Below, in pieces: positions 47,491 to 59,893 of a stretch of 64,000 nt of DNA. Source of the stretch: Chelonoidis abingdonii (taxonomy: Eukaryota > Chordata > Testudines > Testudinidae); NCBI RefSeq assembly GCF_003597395.2, contig NC_133770.1:292569824-292633823 (forward strand). Direction: 5' to 3'. The notes below the pieces were generated by a model, which was given only the letters and a program-made list of their open reading frames with translations, did not search any database and had not been told where the DNA came from. The position numbers were made by a program, and so were the translations under genes. How positions within the stretch are numbered: position 1 is the stretch's first letter; each line of letters opens with the position of its first letter.

Positions 47491-48027
47491 ATACCCATCT
47501 AACCCTAACACTTTTGTTAAGGATGTGAGTATAACTATATTTGTAACTTGTGCGTAGGTCTATAAAGAATTTCTTTATGCTTGGATAATCATAACTGATT
47601 GTAACTTTAATAAAACTCGTAAAACAGATAGACCTTGTACTTGTGAACGTATGTGTGGTCACTACCCTGGGCCTTTATGTCTTTCTAAAGACTCTAAATC
47701 TAAAATAAGCAATGGAGGTGACTTTCACTCTGTTAAGTTTGAAAGTAGCTGCCAGAGTTGAACCCACAGTAGTATAATATCATATTACAAAATTCACTTT
47801 AAATAAAAGGCTACAGATGCTAATAACCATATCTATAGTAGCCCGAACATTACTACAATTAGTCTGTGCATAGCACATAAGTACTGATTAGAATCATCTA
47901 TACAAGTGTACATTCATAGTTCACAACTATCTGTGCAAGTATGTTTACCCTGATTGAACAGTTTTATTAACAAGTAATCAGATCCAAAGATTGTCATTTC
48001 ATGAACAAGTTGCACATTAATTATATA

Positions 48028-48223
48028 AAAACAGCAGAGAGTCCTCTGGCACCTTACAGACTAACAGACTTATTGGAGCATGAGCTTTCATGGGTGACAC
48101 GCATCCGACGAAATGGGTATTCACCCCCGAAAGCTCACGCTCCATTACGTCTGTTAGTCTAGAAGGTGCCACAGGACTGCCGCTTTTACAGATCCAGACT
48201 AACACAGCTACCCCTCCGATACA
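48028..48223. mobile_element. Palindromic MITE (second assembled copy)
   Basis: Counterpart of 32032-32226, flanked by the same TTAATTATATA at 48017-48027 and 48224-48234. The arms are better preserved here (ACAGACTTATTGGAGCATGA against CGCTCCATTACGTCTGTTAG). Confidence 0.72.
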
Positions 48224-48361
48224 TTAATTATATAGACTCTAAACCAGCTTTTTAGTTGAAAGGGTTCCTAGAGATATACATTAATTTTATGAAATATAAT
48301 TAAATTTTTAAAAAACCGAGTCAAGGTAATTTGGACTCATCTTCCTTTTTATGTTTGTGTG

Positions 48362-49168
48362 TGTCAAGGTTCCTTCCCCACTCTGAACTCTGGGGTAAAG
48401 ATGTGGGGAACCTCATGAAAGACCCCCCTAAAGCTTATTTTTACCAGCTTAGGCTAAAAACTTCCCCAAGGCACAAATTCCTTTCTAGCCTTAGTATCGC
48501 TGCCACCACCAAGTGATTTAAACAAACATTCAGGGAGGGCTACTTGGAGCCCTGCCTTCTCCAAATATCCCCCCAAACCCCTAAATCCCCTTTCCTGGGG
48601 AGGCTTGAGAATAATATCCTCACCAATTGGTACAGGTGAACACAGACCTGAACCCTTGGATCTTAAGAACAATGAAAAAAATCTATCAGGTTCTTAAAAG
48701 AAGAATTTTAATTAAAGAAAGGTAAAAGAATCACCTCTGTAAAATCAGAATGGTAGGTACTTTACAGAACAACAGAAGACTCAAGAACACAGAGCAAAAC
48801 CTTAAAGTTACAAAAACATGGATAAACCTTAAAGTTTACAAAAACATGGATAAACCTCCCTCTTAGCACAGGGAAAATTCACAAGCTAAAACAAAAGGGT
48901 AATCTAATGCATTTCTTTTCTGCTATTACTAACTATTTCTGCAAGACTAGATGCTTAGTTCAGCTATACTTAAGATGATGCAGTTTCCTTGCCTGGTTTC
49001 TTGGCTGGCTCCGAGACACACAGACCAAAGCCTTCCTCCACAGATTTGAAAGTATTTTCTCCCCTTATTGGTCTTTTTGGTCAGGTGTCACTCAGGTTAT
49101 CTGAGCTTCTTAATCCTTTACAGGGTAAAGAGGGATTTTATGCTACCCTTAGCTATACGTTTATGACA
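48362..49168 (-). mobile_element. Solo LTR-type repeat (second assembled copy)
   Basis: Here both ends are intact: TGTCAAGGTTCCTTCCCCAC on the left and TATACGTTTATGACA on the right, a TGTCA/TGACA pair. A 28-base tandem duplication near 48830 (TACAAAAACATGGATAAACC twice) distinguishes it from 32363-33140. Confidence 0.7.
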
Positions 49169-49870
49169 GGTGTGTTAGCTGCTTTAACAGGATTCTTTCT
49201 AGCATGGCAAGCTATTAGTATGAGTTTTATTATATTAAAAAAAATGTGACCTCTAGTGGCTGGAAAGACGTTTTAATAATTATGCTATGCGATGTCACAT
49301 GGTTGTGTATATCATCTTACTAGCCACATCAGTGGACATAGTGAAATACTAGATGACTGTAATGATCAGAAAAAAAAAGTTAAGGAATATAGCATTACAA
49401 TGATACAACTAGTAATACAAGTACTGTGGGACAACGGAGCCAGCAGTTGACGTTTATACTAAAAATCACAGCTCCTCCTCATTTAATAACTTGATGTTTC
49501 TCAGGTTAAAGAGTTTGGTGGCGGTGAATATGTAACAAAATAAATCAGACCACCACTGATAAATCTGCCTTTTGGTATTATGTGGGCGAAAACTATACAG
49601 GTAGAGTACACAGTAGCATAGCAAGCTGAAGATGTGCCCTGATAATTCTGACACAATCATTCCCTGGGTTAAAATGATGCTTAAGTATGAGTTCAGGGTT
49701 TGGTTTATTCAGTCCAGGTTATTGCTCAGCAAACAAGAACAACAATAAGATATTTAAATAGTCCTGCAGCCATTATATGCCAGGCCTCAGCATTCCAGCA
49801 TTTGTACATCAGTAATTGTAAAGCATCCATGCACTCTGAATGGCAAAGAATTTCATTTCACTGTCATTAT

Positions 49871-50430
49871 AATTCATAGATTCTAAGGCCATTGTGATCA
49901 TCTAGTCCAGGGGTCAGAAACCTTTCAGAAGTGGCGTGCCAAGTCTTCATTTTTTCACTCTAATTTAAGGTTTCACGTGTCAGTAATAAATGTTAAAGTT
50001 TTTAAGAAGATCTCTTTCTGTAAGTCTATAATATATAACTAAACTATTGTTGTATGTAAAGTAAATAGGTTTTTTAAATGTTTAAGAAGCTTCATTTAAA
50101 ATTAAATTAAAATGCAGAGCCCCCCGGACCAGTGGCCAGGACCCGGACAGTGAGTGCCACTGAAAATCAGCTCGCATACTGCCTTTGGCACCCGTGTCAT
50201 AGGTTGCCTACCCCTGACCTAGTCCAACCTCCTGTAAAGCACAAGCCAAAGAACTTCCCCAAAATAATTCCTAGAGTGTATCTTTTAAAAGAAATCCAAT
50301 CTTGATTTAAAAATTGTCAGTGAAGGAGAATCCACCATGACTCTTGGTAAATTGTTCCAATGGTTATTCACTCACTGTTAAAAATATATGCCTTATTTCT
50401 AGTATCAGTTATCTACTTCAGAAGGTGAAA
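49871..50430 (-). repeat. CR1 3' region, antisense (second assembled copy)
   Basis: Identical counterpart of 33843-34400, interrupted by the same MITE. Confidence 0.8.
49908..50216. mobile_element. 309-bp hAT MITE (second assembled copy)
   Basis: Identical counterpart of 33880-34188, with the same ATCTAGTC/ACCTAGTC borders. Confidence 0.85.
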
Positions 50431-50563
50431 AGGACTAAATGAGGCAATTATGTTGTTATATGACTGAGAATTTCTCTTTATCAGTTTAATACAGTTTTAA
50501 CTGTTTGCTTTACATAAACAACACTGGAAAATTAAATGGTGGAGAATTGAAAAAATATTGTCA

Positions 50564-50701
<138 letters not shown>

Positions 50702-50895
50702 TTACACATTTAAAACCAGAAGTGACTACCACTGTTGTACCATAACAGTAGTGCTAACTGCTGCTGACATATTGCTACAGAGATGCTAGTACTCAGAGCT
50801 ATCCCTACAGTCAAATGCAAATTCCCAGACAACCTCCACAACTCAATTTCCTGCTGGAGTATGCACCCTTCCAGACTACTGCAACCCTCTCAGGA

Positions 50896-51257
50896 GTCTG
50901 ATTTGTGTTGCGTACCCCTACATTTCACCTCACTTAAAAACCATTTGCTTACAAAATTAGACAAAAATACAGAAGTGTCACAACACATTATTACTGAAAA
51001 ATTGAGTATTTTTACAATATAATTCTAAAATAAATCAATTGGAATATAAATATTGTACTTACATTTCAGTGTATAGCATACAGAGCAGCATAAACATGTC
51101 ATTGTCCATATGAAATTTTAGTTTGTATTGACTTTGCTAGTGCTTTTTATGTAGCTTGTTGTAAAACTAGGCAAATAGCTAGATGAGTTGATGTACCCCC
51201 TGGAAGACCTCTGCATACCCCTATGGGTACATATACCCCTGGTAGAGAACCACTGTG
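50896..51257. mobile_element. hAT-like repeat ending GAGAACCACTG (second assembled copy)
   Basis: Identical counterpart of 34868-35229. Confidence 0.58.
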
Positions 51258-51567
51258 TTAGGAGACTGAAACTGCAAAGGCTAGAGGTGGATTGGTTACT
51301 TTAATGACCTGGGGAATGTACAAACATAAAATAAATGGCAGCTCTTGCCCCAAAGAGCTTAATCCTATGAGGTACTAAGTACTCTGGCAACAATCCAGAA
51401 AAGCACTTAAGCACATGCTTAACTTTAAACACTTGAGAAGTCCCATTGACTTCTGTGGTGACTACTTACATGGGTAAGTGCCTTTCTGCATCTGGGTCAG
51501 AGTGCTCAGCACCTCATGGAATCAAGTACCAGAATGCAACAGGATGGTAAGGAGTGAACACAACACA

Positions 51568-51640
51568 GGGACATGAGGGCAGGGGACAGGGCTCTATGAC
51601 CTCTCGAGGTCCCTTCCAGTCCTAGAATCTATGAAAGAAT
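51568..51640 (+). repeat. CR1-type 3' tail (second assembled copy)
   Basis: Identical counterpart of 35540-35612. Confidence 0.68.
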
Positions 51641-52919
51641 GAGGAAAGAGTAGCAGTAATAGGAACACAAGTTTTCATGTACATGAGCTGAATAGGATTT
51701 GGCAGCTTCATTTATTTAAAAAAAAGAGGACCAGTGACACTGATAGATCAGTTACTAACAGGAGACCAGATTAACCATCAGTTGAGGACCTCATGCACTT
51801 CCTTTTAATTCTCTTCAGGAAAGAGCAGGTAACTTGGGAGCTCTTTCTTGAGGGTGGCAAGGAAGACTCAGAGCTCAGTATACCATATCAAGTACAGAGA
51901 CATACCAACATTACAAACTAAATTCATTCAATATTAGAAGTATAAAAAAGCATGGGGATTAAGGGAAAAGGTCGAGGAACAACACTACTACTAATTGGTA
52001 GATGCTTATCACAAAGGTCTCACTATAGTAGTAGTAAGAATACAGTGATTCTGATTGCAACTTGTAAAATATTTCAGTGCTCTGGCTTTCTCCATATTTT
52101 AACATAGTAATATTGTCCTGGCAAGGGAGTGCTAAAAAGTAAGTTGACTGCATAAATCAAGACTTGTTGTTTAATATGAAACTAATTCACATGCTGAAAT
52201 TGGCTGTATTTAATTACACATTCACAACCATTTACTGTCTAATTACATTTTCTTAGCAGTATTACAGAAGGCTTAAGGGGGAGGTTTTCAGCGCAAATGT
52301 TTAACCCCAATTAATGCTAGTAGGAATTAAGGATATGCACTGTGAGAAGAATATAACCTCTTAAAAAGCATGAAACCTGCAAGTGAAAACTATCAAATTG
52401 CTGACTGAATGAAGAATATTTATACACCATAATCTGTGATTTTTTTGTTAGTACCCAAAATGAAGTAGACTCTTTCCAATTACATCAAGAGGTTGTTACT
52501 CATACACAGAGCATAGACTAAAACTGAATTCCTTGGAGCCAAACAGTAATTTTTACACTATTTATAAAATCAAAACACAAATACACTACAACCCTCACAA
52601 AATCTGGAAGGGTGAGTTACCAGCACAACAACACGCTGAGATGTTAATATTTGTTCATTCCAAGTCTCTCTCAAAGCAAAGACACTCAAATGATGGATTC
52701 AATTCTGTAAGTAACTACTGAAAACAAGAAACCTATTGTAAGCTATCCTGTGCAGATCAGTCATCTATTTGACCTTATTATTACGAAGTATATTAGAAAG
52801 AGCTGTGGACTTGAGATCCAGAAAGAAAAGGCAACAACAATTGTACAAATCTATTATTAACTCAAAGAAATTTCAATCTTTCTGTTTAGTACCACTATTT
52901 ATTATTTGTATTATGACAG

Positions 52920-53100
52920 GACCCAGAGATCCGAACTAGATCGTAGCTTCACTGGGCTTGATGCTGTACAAACATTGACAGAGATAGTCCATGCCACAAA
53001 TTGCTTACAATCTAATTTAAGACAAGGCTAAACAAGTAACAAAATATAAGAGCAGGGGGCAGGAAGAGATAACTGGAACATGAACAAAGAAGTGAGGCGA
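52920..53100. repeat. Unclassified ancient repeat (second assembled copy)
   Basis: Identical counterpart of 36895-37075. Confidence 0.42.
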
Positions 53101-55096
53101 TAGAACATAGCATTTTCAAATTTTTTCCATAGTGTAGACATTACAATCCTTTCACAGAGCATCTCTTCATTCATTCACAATTGCAAAGACCATTTCTACT
53201 CAAGATTGCAACTACATAAATTATATCTACATAGATATTAGAAAAAGGATTTCATATATTTCAATTGTATAAATGAAATTCTGCAACTAGAAAGGAGGAA
53301 AGTCAACATCGTATGATTAGTCAACTTGCCATAAAGTACTTATGAAGTGCTCCACATCCCTTAATTTGAGAACATTAGGTCAAACGTGTATAGTTCAATG
53401 GTTCTGAATCAACTTTGAAAGTTTTTTAAATACCTTAAACTCCTGTGCTGCCTTAACATTCACCTCCTTTCCAACCTTCATCCTTCCCTGAAAAAAACAA
53501 ATCTGTGGCTCACTTCCAATTATTTTTATATTTCTCTTTTCTATGGAGAACATATACCCAAACACTTCCCTATGCAGCATTATCAGTTTGGCTTTTTTTA
53601 CATAGAAAAATATAAACCGTCCTCATTGCTCTTTCAAACAATAAACTCCTTCCCTGAAAATAGAAAAAGACCATTCCTGCTGAATGCCTAGCCAACACAA
53701 GGGTTTCTATCACTCTCTCTGTTGCTGCCCAGTGCAGGGGTGGATCCTTGCCAGTGTGAGCTTCAATAGGATAGAGACATCAATGAACAATTATTGTGTA
53801 TTTGCTCTAAGGTCATTGTAGTCCAGGACTATAATGGTACTGCCAGAGCCTGCCATACCTAACCCTCTATTAATTTTCCCACCTCATCCCCCAGAGTCAA
53901 TTGTCCAGCTCCACAAAAAGTGTACCGAGGTCCAAAATTGCAGACATCTTTAGGATTCCTGAGACAGTAAAGGGAAACCTGCTGGTGCTGCTGGAAGCAG
54001 ATGGGATGGTGAAGCCATGTGACACCAAATCCCTGGCTCCATGGAAGGTTAGGAGCAGAGTGGTCTTGGCTACCTCCATTTCCTACCTCTTAGTGATCCT
54101 GGCAGGCCCAGCTGACAAAAATCATCCTTCCTGAAGCCCTTTTAAAGGGCCACTCCACATGACAAAAAAAACACTTTGGGGATGGATTTAGCCCATATTG
54201 CACTTTTGGAAGAAGGAGTAGCTAGAGCTACATATTCTCAAAAATACTAGCTTTGCAGGGAAAAGTTTGGGGATTCATCTACCCCCTGCCACTTACTAAC
54301 AGCCACTACTAATGGTATACTAGTTTCATAATTTTATTTGACATTATTAGGTGGTTCCTAATAGGGATGTTTTGTACATTCTTACTTCTGTAGATGCTAA
54401 GTCAGTATTTTATAACACTAATCACTTTAACTGGGTCACAAAAATCTCTGGTTTTATTTCTCATAACAACCATGATACTAAAGCTATTTAATAGGACTAT
54501 AATAATCCAATGTAATATTTAAAATATAATCAATTTCAAAAAAGCTCATCAGTTTATGAAAGCTAAAGAGCTGTAAGCAGTTTCTTAATACTCTTCTCAA
54601 GGGTTCCATTTCCCTTTGGGTTTTCACTAATACTTGACATCCTTCGCCATAATGATGATTTATTCAATTATACAGTAGGACTCATCTGCAAAGTAATACA
54701 AGGTAATGAACCAGGATTATCTGTAACAACTTCAAGAAGCTACCAGTTGTTTAGCATATCACAAGAACTATCCAGTAAGAATAAATTGTTCATTTTTTTC
54801 TACCTATAGTTACGTAAATTAAATATATTTCTTCAAAGTACTGGCTTTTGTCATTGCGTGAAAGTAGTCCCTTGAATATCTCGAATTTCTTGCTGGATAT
54901 TTAAGACATAATCAAGAAGCAGTGGCGGAACCCACGAGGCAGCACAAGGGTTAGTCTTCCTCCAAACACTCTTTAAATGTATGTATGGTGCCTTTTCAAG
55001 CATATTTCTCAATTGAAAAAGTTACCACCAATGACCCATCCCCTCCACAACTTAGTTAGAAAGCCTGGCTTCGCTAATGGCTTTGTTCCTCATATG

Positions 55097-55217
55097 TAGG
55101 GTGACCAGATGTCCCAATTTTATTGGAACAGTCCCGATTATTGGGTCTTTTTGTTACTTAGGCTGCTATTACCCCCCACCCTGTCCGATTTTTTACATTT
55201 GCTGTCTGGTCACCCTA
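55097..55217. mobile_element. 121-bp hAT-like MITE (second assembled copy)
   Basis: Identical counterpart of 39072-39192, with the same CTCATATG/CTCGTATG borders. Confidence 0.85.
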
Positions 55218-55960
55218 CTCGTATGCGTTGAATTAAAAACAATTAAGACCAATAATGCAGAAATAACTTGAAAAATGGGTATACAATGTGTATACTGAAG
55301 GTTTGAGCTTTCAAAGGTCACAACCAGCCTGAATTTCCCCTTAGACTGGATCACAGAATGACTAGAGAAACCAATGTGTGCCGTCTTCAACGTCTCTTGA
55401 GTACACTGGATCCTTAAATATAACAAAAAACAATTTTACTACTGACTCCAAGAATACTCTCCATTATACTCAGAGAATAATGTTGAGCTCACACATGTTC
55501 TCTAATGGATTTGTTAAAGAATGAGAATAGCAGTTATATTAAACAAGTTTGGCAAAACTACTCAAAAAATGAAGATTTTTATCAATGAAAAGCTAATTGA
55601 AAAATGCACACTGTCTAGAAGGAGGAGAGAGGCAGACCAGTTGAGTCTCTGGTAAAGATAAAGGGGCAAAAAATATGGGTGATGTTATGTTTAAGAGTCT
55701 ACTATAGACCCCCAAATCAGGAAGAGGAGGAGGAGGAAGCATTTCTAGAACAACCAACAAATATCCAAAACACAAGACCAGAGCCCTCCTTTGGGTATAA
55801 TGAATCAGGGCGACCGCCCCAGCCTCATGCTTTCGGAGGCCCCACCAGCAGGAAGGTGAGGTGGGAGGCAAGCGCGGTGAGGAGGCAAGCGGGAGGCAAG
55901 CGGTAGGTGGGGTGAGGAGGCAAATTGGGAGGAAAGCAGCAGGCAGGCGGGAGGAGCTCC

Positions 55961-56915
55961 CTGTGACACACTGTACCTCAGGGGGAACTCCCTACACCCC
56001 CATGTTCGTCTTTATAAAATGATTGTGTGGTATCCAATGTAAAATTTGTGTGTCTTTGGAAGGCTCATAATACACTGAGAATGCTTTTTATAGTGATGTT
56101 ATAGTAATTGTCACAGTCATGTTATAGGTTATAATTTCATGTATACAGTTACAAGGCTGAAAATGTATCCTCATGGTTTAAAGCAAGCCCATGCAAAAAC
56201 CCTCCAAGAACAGAGAGGCAGTTCACACCTCATCAGGGCATGGATAAGACAAATCTAGCCCAACCTCACAGGAACAATGGACACTGGCTTAGGCAGCAAC
56301 AAAAGAATCTGTTAGACCCTGGAGGGATTCACCTCCCACTTCTTCTGGGCAGTCTGGGACTGTGATGAGGCAATGCTCACCTGACTCGGTGGGATTAGGG
56401 AGGGCAAAGCCAAAAGGAAAGAAAGGACATGATAAAAAGGGAGACATTTTGCCATGCTCTCTCTCTTCCACTTATATCTAAGACACCACCACCAAGCAAC
56501 TAAACCACTGATCAAAGGGGAGAGGCTGGCTGAAGAGCCAGCCTGTGGTGAGAAGCATCTAAGTTGGTAAGGACATTGAAAGTGTTAAGATCAACTTAGA
56601 ATGTGTTTTGCTTTTATTTCATTTGACCAAATCTGACTTGTTATGCTTTGACTTATCATTTAATAACTCTCTTTACAGTTAATAAATCTGTTTGTTTATT
56701 TGTGAATTTGGTTTGCTGTGTGTCAGAAACTCTCCTTGGGAGAACAAGCCTGGTACACATCAATTTCTTTGTAAAAACTGACAAACTTATAAGCTTGCAG
56801 CATCCAGTGGGAATAACTGGACAGTGCAAGACAGAGATTCCTATGGTTGTTTCTGGGACCAGAGATATTGGCTAGTGTCATTCGCTTGCAAGTAGCTGGG
56901 AGCAGCTTACATGAC
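55961..56915 (+). mobile_element. LTR-like repeat (second assembled copy)
   Basis: Identical counterpart of 39936-40890. Confidence 0.48.
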
Positions 56916-56929
56916 AGAGGCTGTGCATG

Positions 56930-57193
56930 AGAGCTTACAGTGATGCAGCTGCACCGTTGTAAGCTCTAGTGTCGCCGCTCTAAACCAACGTGAGAGCTCT
57001 CCTGTTGACTGACTTAATACATCCCCAATGAATGGCGGTAGCTATGTCAGCAAGAGAAGCTCTCCTGCCAACATAGCATTATCCACACCAGCGCTTAGGT
57101 TGGTGTAAATTATGTTCCTGAAGAGGGTGGCTTATTCACACTGCTGAATGACATAAGTTATACCAACATAAGTGGTTGTGTAGACATTGCCTT
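56930..57193. mobile_element. MITE (second assembled copy)
   Basis: Identical counterpart of 40905-41168. Confidence 0.52.
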
Positions 57194-57750
57194 TGTTTCA
57201 GAAAGTTGAGGAAGTAACCAAGTGGACAGCCCTATTAAACTTGATTCTAACCAATGGGGAGGAATTGGTAGCCAATATGAAGATGTAAGGCAATTTGACT
57301 GAAAGTGATCATCATATGATAGGTTTCATGATTCTAAGGAATGGAAGGAGTGAATAAGGTCAACAGACTCAGAAAAAACTGTTACTAACCTTTCCATAAC
57401 TTCTTGTTCTCTCAGATGTGTTGCTCATGTCCATTCCCACGTATGTGAGTGTGTACTATGTGCATAATCACTGGAACAGTTTTTCCCTAAGTGGTATCCA
57501 TTGGGTCAGCTCTGGCGGCCCCTGGATTCACAACCTCATGGCACTGTACATAGGAACCTGCCGACCTACCGCTTCCTCAGTTCCTTCTTGCCGGCAACTC
57601 CAACAGAGGAGTAGGAGAGTGGGTTTGAGAATGGACATGCACACCTGGAAGAACAGTTACAGAAAGTTTAGTAACAGTTTTTTTGTCTTCAAGTGCTTAC
57701 TCATGTCCTTTCCTAAGTAGGTAACTCCCAAGCAGATGCAGAAGGTGGAT

Positions 57751-58761
57751 TTAGAGTTCAACAACAGGCAGATTGCAGTACTGCCCTGCCAAGTCCATCG
57801 TCGTCTCTGGCCTGCTGCATGATGGCTTAGCAGGTAGTGAAGCTGTGAACTGAATACAACATAGCCACTCTATAGATATCCTGGATGGGAAACTGCCCAA
57901 CGCCAGTGAACATGCTTGCACCATTGTGAAGTGTGCTGCCAGAGCAGGGCTTTTTGCCAGATCGTAGCACATGCGGATGTAAGTGGCAATCCTTGAAGCT
58001 CTTTGGGCAGACACTGGGAAGCCCTTCATTCTATCAGCCACTGCCACAAACAGCTGAGTAGTCTTTCTGAATGATTTGGTCCTCTCTATGTAGCAGGCCA
58101 GCACTCGCCTGACATCTAGCAAGTGAAGTCTCTGCTCCTGACTATTAGCATGTGGCTTTGGGGGGAAAAAAAAAAACAGGAGGAAAATGTCCTGCTTATT
58201 GTGAAACTGACATCACCTTAGGAAGAAAGGCTGAGTGAGGACATAGCTGGACTCTGTCCTTTAAGAAAACCATGTATGATGGTTCCGAAGTAAGGGCCCT
58301 GATTTCCAAGACCTTCCTGGCTGAGATGATGGCCAGGACAAGTAGCATGTCGCCAAAAGCTCAAAAGGAGCCCCCATGTGTCTGGATAGTGCCAAGTTAA
58401 GGTCCCAGGGTGGGATAGGCTGCTTTACCTGTGGGTATAGCCTACCGAATTCCTTAAGAAAACGGCTACAGAGTGCATTAGTGAAAATGGACCTGCCATT
58501 CACCCTCAGGTGAAAGGCTGAGATAGCCACCAGGTGCACTCTAATTGAAGATACTGACAACCCTTGCTGCCTTAGGTGTGTAGCAAGTAGTCCAGAATAC
58601 ATGGAACAGTCACCTGAGAGGGCAAGATCCCTTTCTGGCCTCACCAGATTGAGAATCTCTTCCATTTTGCCAAATACATAGCCCTGGAGGACGGCTTTCT
58701 GCTCCATAACAGAACCTGCTGAACTGAGCCCAAGCATGCCAGCTCCAAGGAGTTCAGCCAT
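57751..58761 (-). pseudogene. DIRS tyrosine recombinase
   Basis: The N-terminal core-binding part (58261-58761) has LATHLRQQGLSVSSIRVHLV, AISAFHLRVNGRSIFTNALC and PPWDLNLALSRHMGAPFELL. The catalytic part (57751-58122) has LDVRRVLACYIERTKSFRKT, LFVAVADRMKGFPVSAQRAS and HFTMVQACSLALGSFPSRI, where the histidine of the H-x-x-R box is kept but the following arginine is changed. The two halves are in different frames, with about 140 bases between them, so no intact enzyme can be made. The equivalent tyrosine lies near the end in a shifted frame. Confidence 0.78.
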
Positions 58762-58768
58762 GGAGCTT

Positions 58769-59893
58769 CTAGGCTGTGAGATGAAGGAACTTGATGGCTG
58801 GATGCTGCAGATGCCTGGGATCCTGAGATATTAGACCCGGAAACAGAGACAAGGTGATTGGTGTTTCTAAGGACAGATTCAGGAGCATGATGAAACAATG
58901 CTCATGCGGCCAGCCCAACGCTATCATGATGAAGTGAGTCTCATCTCTTTTGACCTTCAGAAGGATCCTATATATGAGCAAAATGAGTGGAAATGTGTAG
59001 AAAAGATGGTCCTTCCAGAGGGGATAAGGAATACATTCGAGATCAAGCTCAGACTGAGATTCTGAAAGAAGCAGAACTGTGGGCACTACCTCTTGTATTT
59101 TGTTGCAAACGGGGATACCTGGGGACTCCAGCACCTCTGGAAAATATCCATCACAACGTCCAGGCAAATGGACCATTATTTGTGGTTGATGAAGGATCTG
59201 CTGAGATGATCCGCTAGCACATTCTGAGCCCCTGGAAGGAAGGACTCCTTGAGATGAATCGAGCAGGTTATACAGAATTCCCAGAGGTAGAGGGCTTCCT
59301 GGTATAGGTGAGAGGAGCATGCTCCACCCTGTCTGTTTATATAGATCATCACTGTCATGTTGTCTGTAAGCACCGACACACACTTGCCTTCCAGGTCAAG
59401 CTGCTTGTCAGGCATTGCAAGATATACTGCTCTGAGTTCTCTCACACTGATGTCAAGTAAGAGCTCCTCCTGAGACCAGAGGACCTCGAGAACCCCTAGA
59501 TGAGCTCCCCAGCCTAGTCTGGAGGCATCAGTGACCAGAGACATCCACAGTTGAGGTTTGGCGAATGGAACACTTGCACAGACCGACCTCAGGTCCAACC
59601 ACCACAGGAGGGAGGTGATCATATGAGGGGGAAGCGTGACCATCACAGCCAAGCTGTCTTGGCCAGGATGGCACACTGATGCTACCCAGACTTGGAGCAG
59701 TCTTAGTCACAACCTCATGTACTTCACCACGTACATGCAGGAAGCCATGTGCCCCAGAAGCTTCAGGCAGATTCTTACTGTGGTGACAGGATGCTTTCTG
59801 AGGTTCTGTATGATTGCTCCCAGAGACTGGAATCTGGCTTCCGGTAGGAAGGCTTTGGCTTGGACAGAGTCAAGACAACACGCCTACTACTAA
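58769..59893 (-). pseudogene. DIRS RT end and RNase H
   Basis: RNase H (59176-59676) shows LVTDASRLGWGAHLG, ISVRELRAVYLAMPDKQ, VLTDNMTVMIYINRQGG and FLPGAQNVLADHLSRSF. These keep the D, E and D positions expected for RNase H catalysis. The RT end (59700-59893, minus) has SKPKPSYRKPDSSLWE and, in another frame, TVRICLKLLGHMASC. At 58769-59175 a linker contains SELDLECIPYPLWKDHLFYT. Frameshifts break the ORF. Confidence 0.78.

Larger units (their letters stand above)
57400..59893 (-). mobile_element. DIRS-type retrotransposon, 3' half
   Basis: Minus-strand order: end of reverse transcriptase (about 59680-59893), RNase H (59176-59676), linker (58769-59175), tyrosine recombinase (57751-58761) and terminal region (57400-57750). 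It is better preserved than the copy at 17.6-23.5 kb. Upstream RT and gag are missing: similarity stops near 59890, where unrelated sequence begins. This could be a 5' truncation or a mis-join. Confidence 0.82.
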
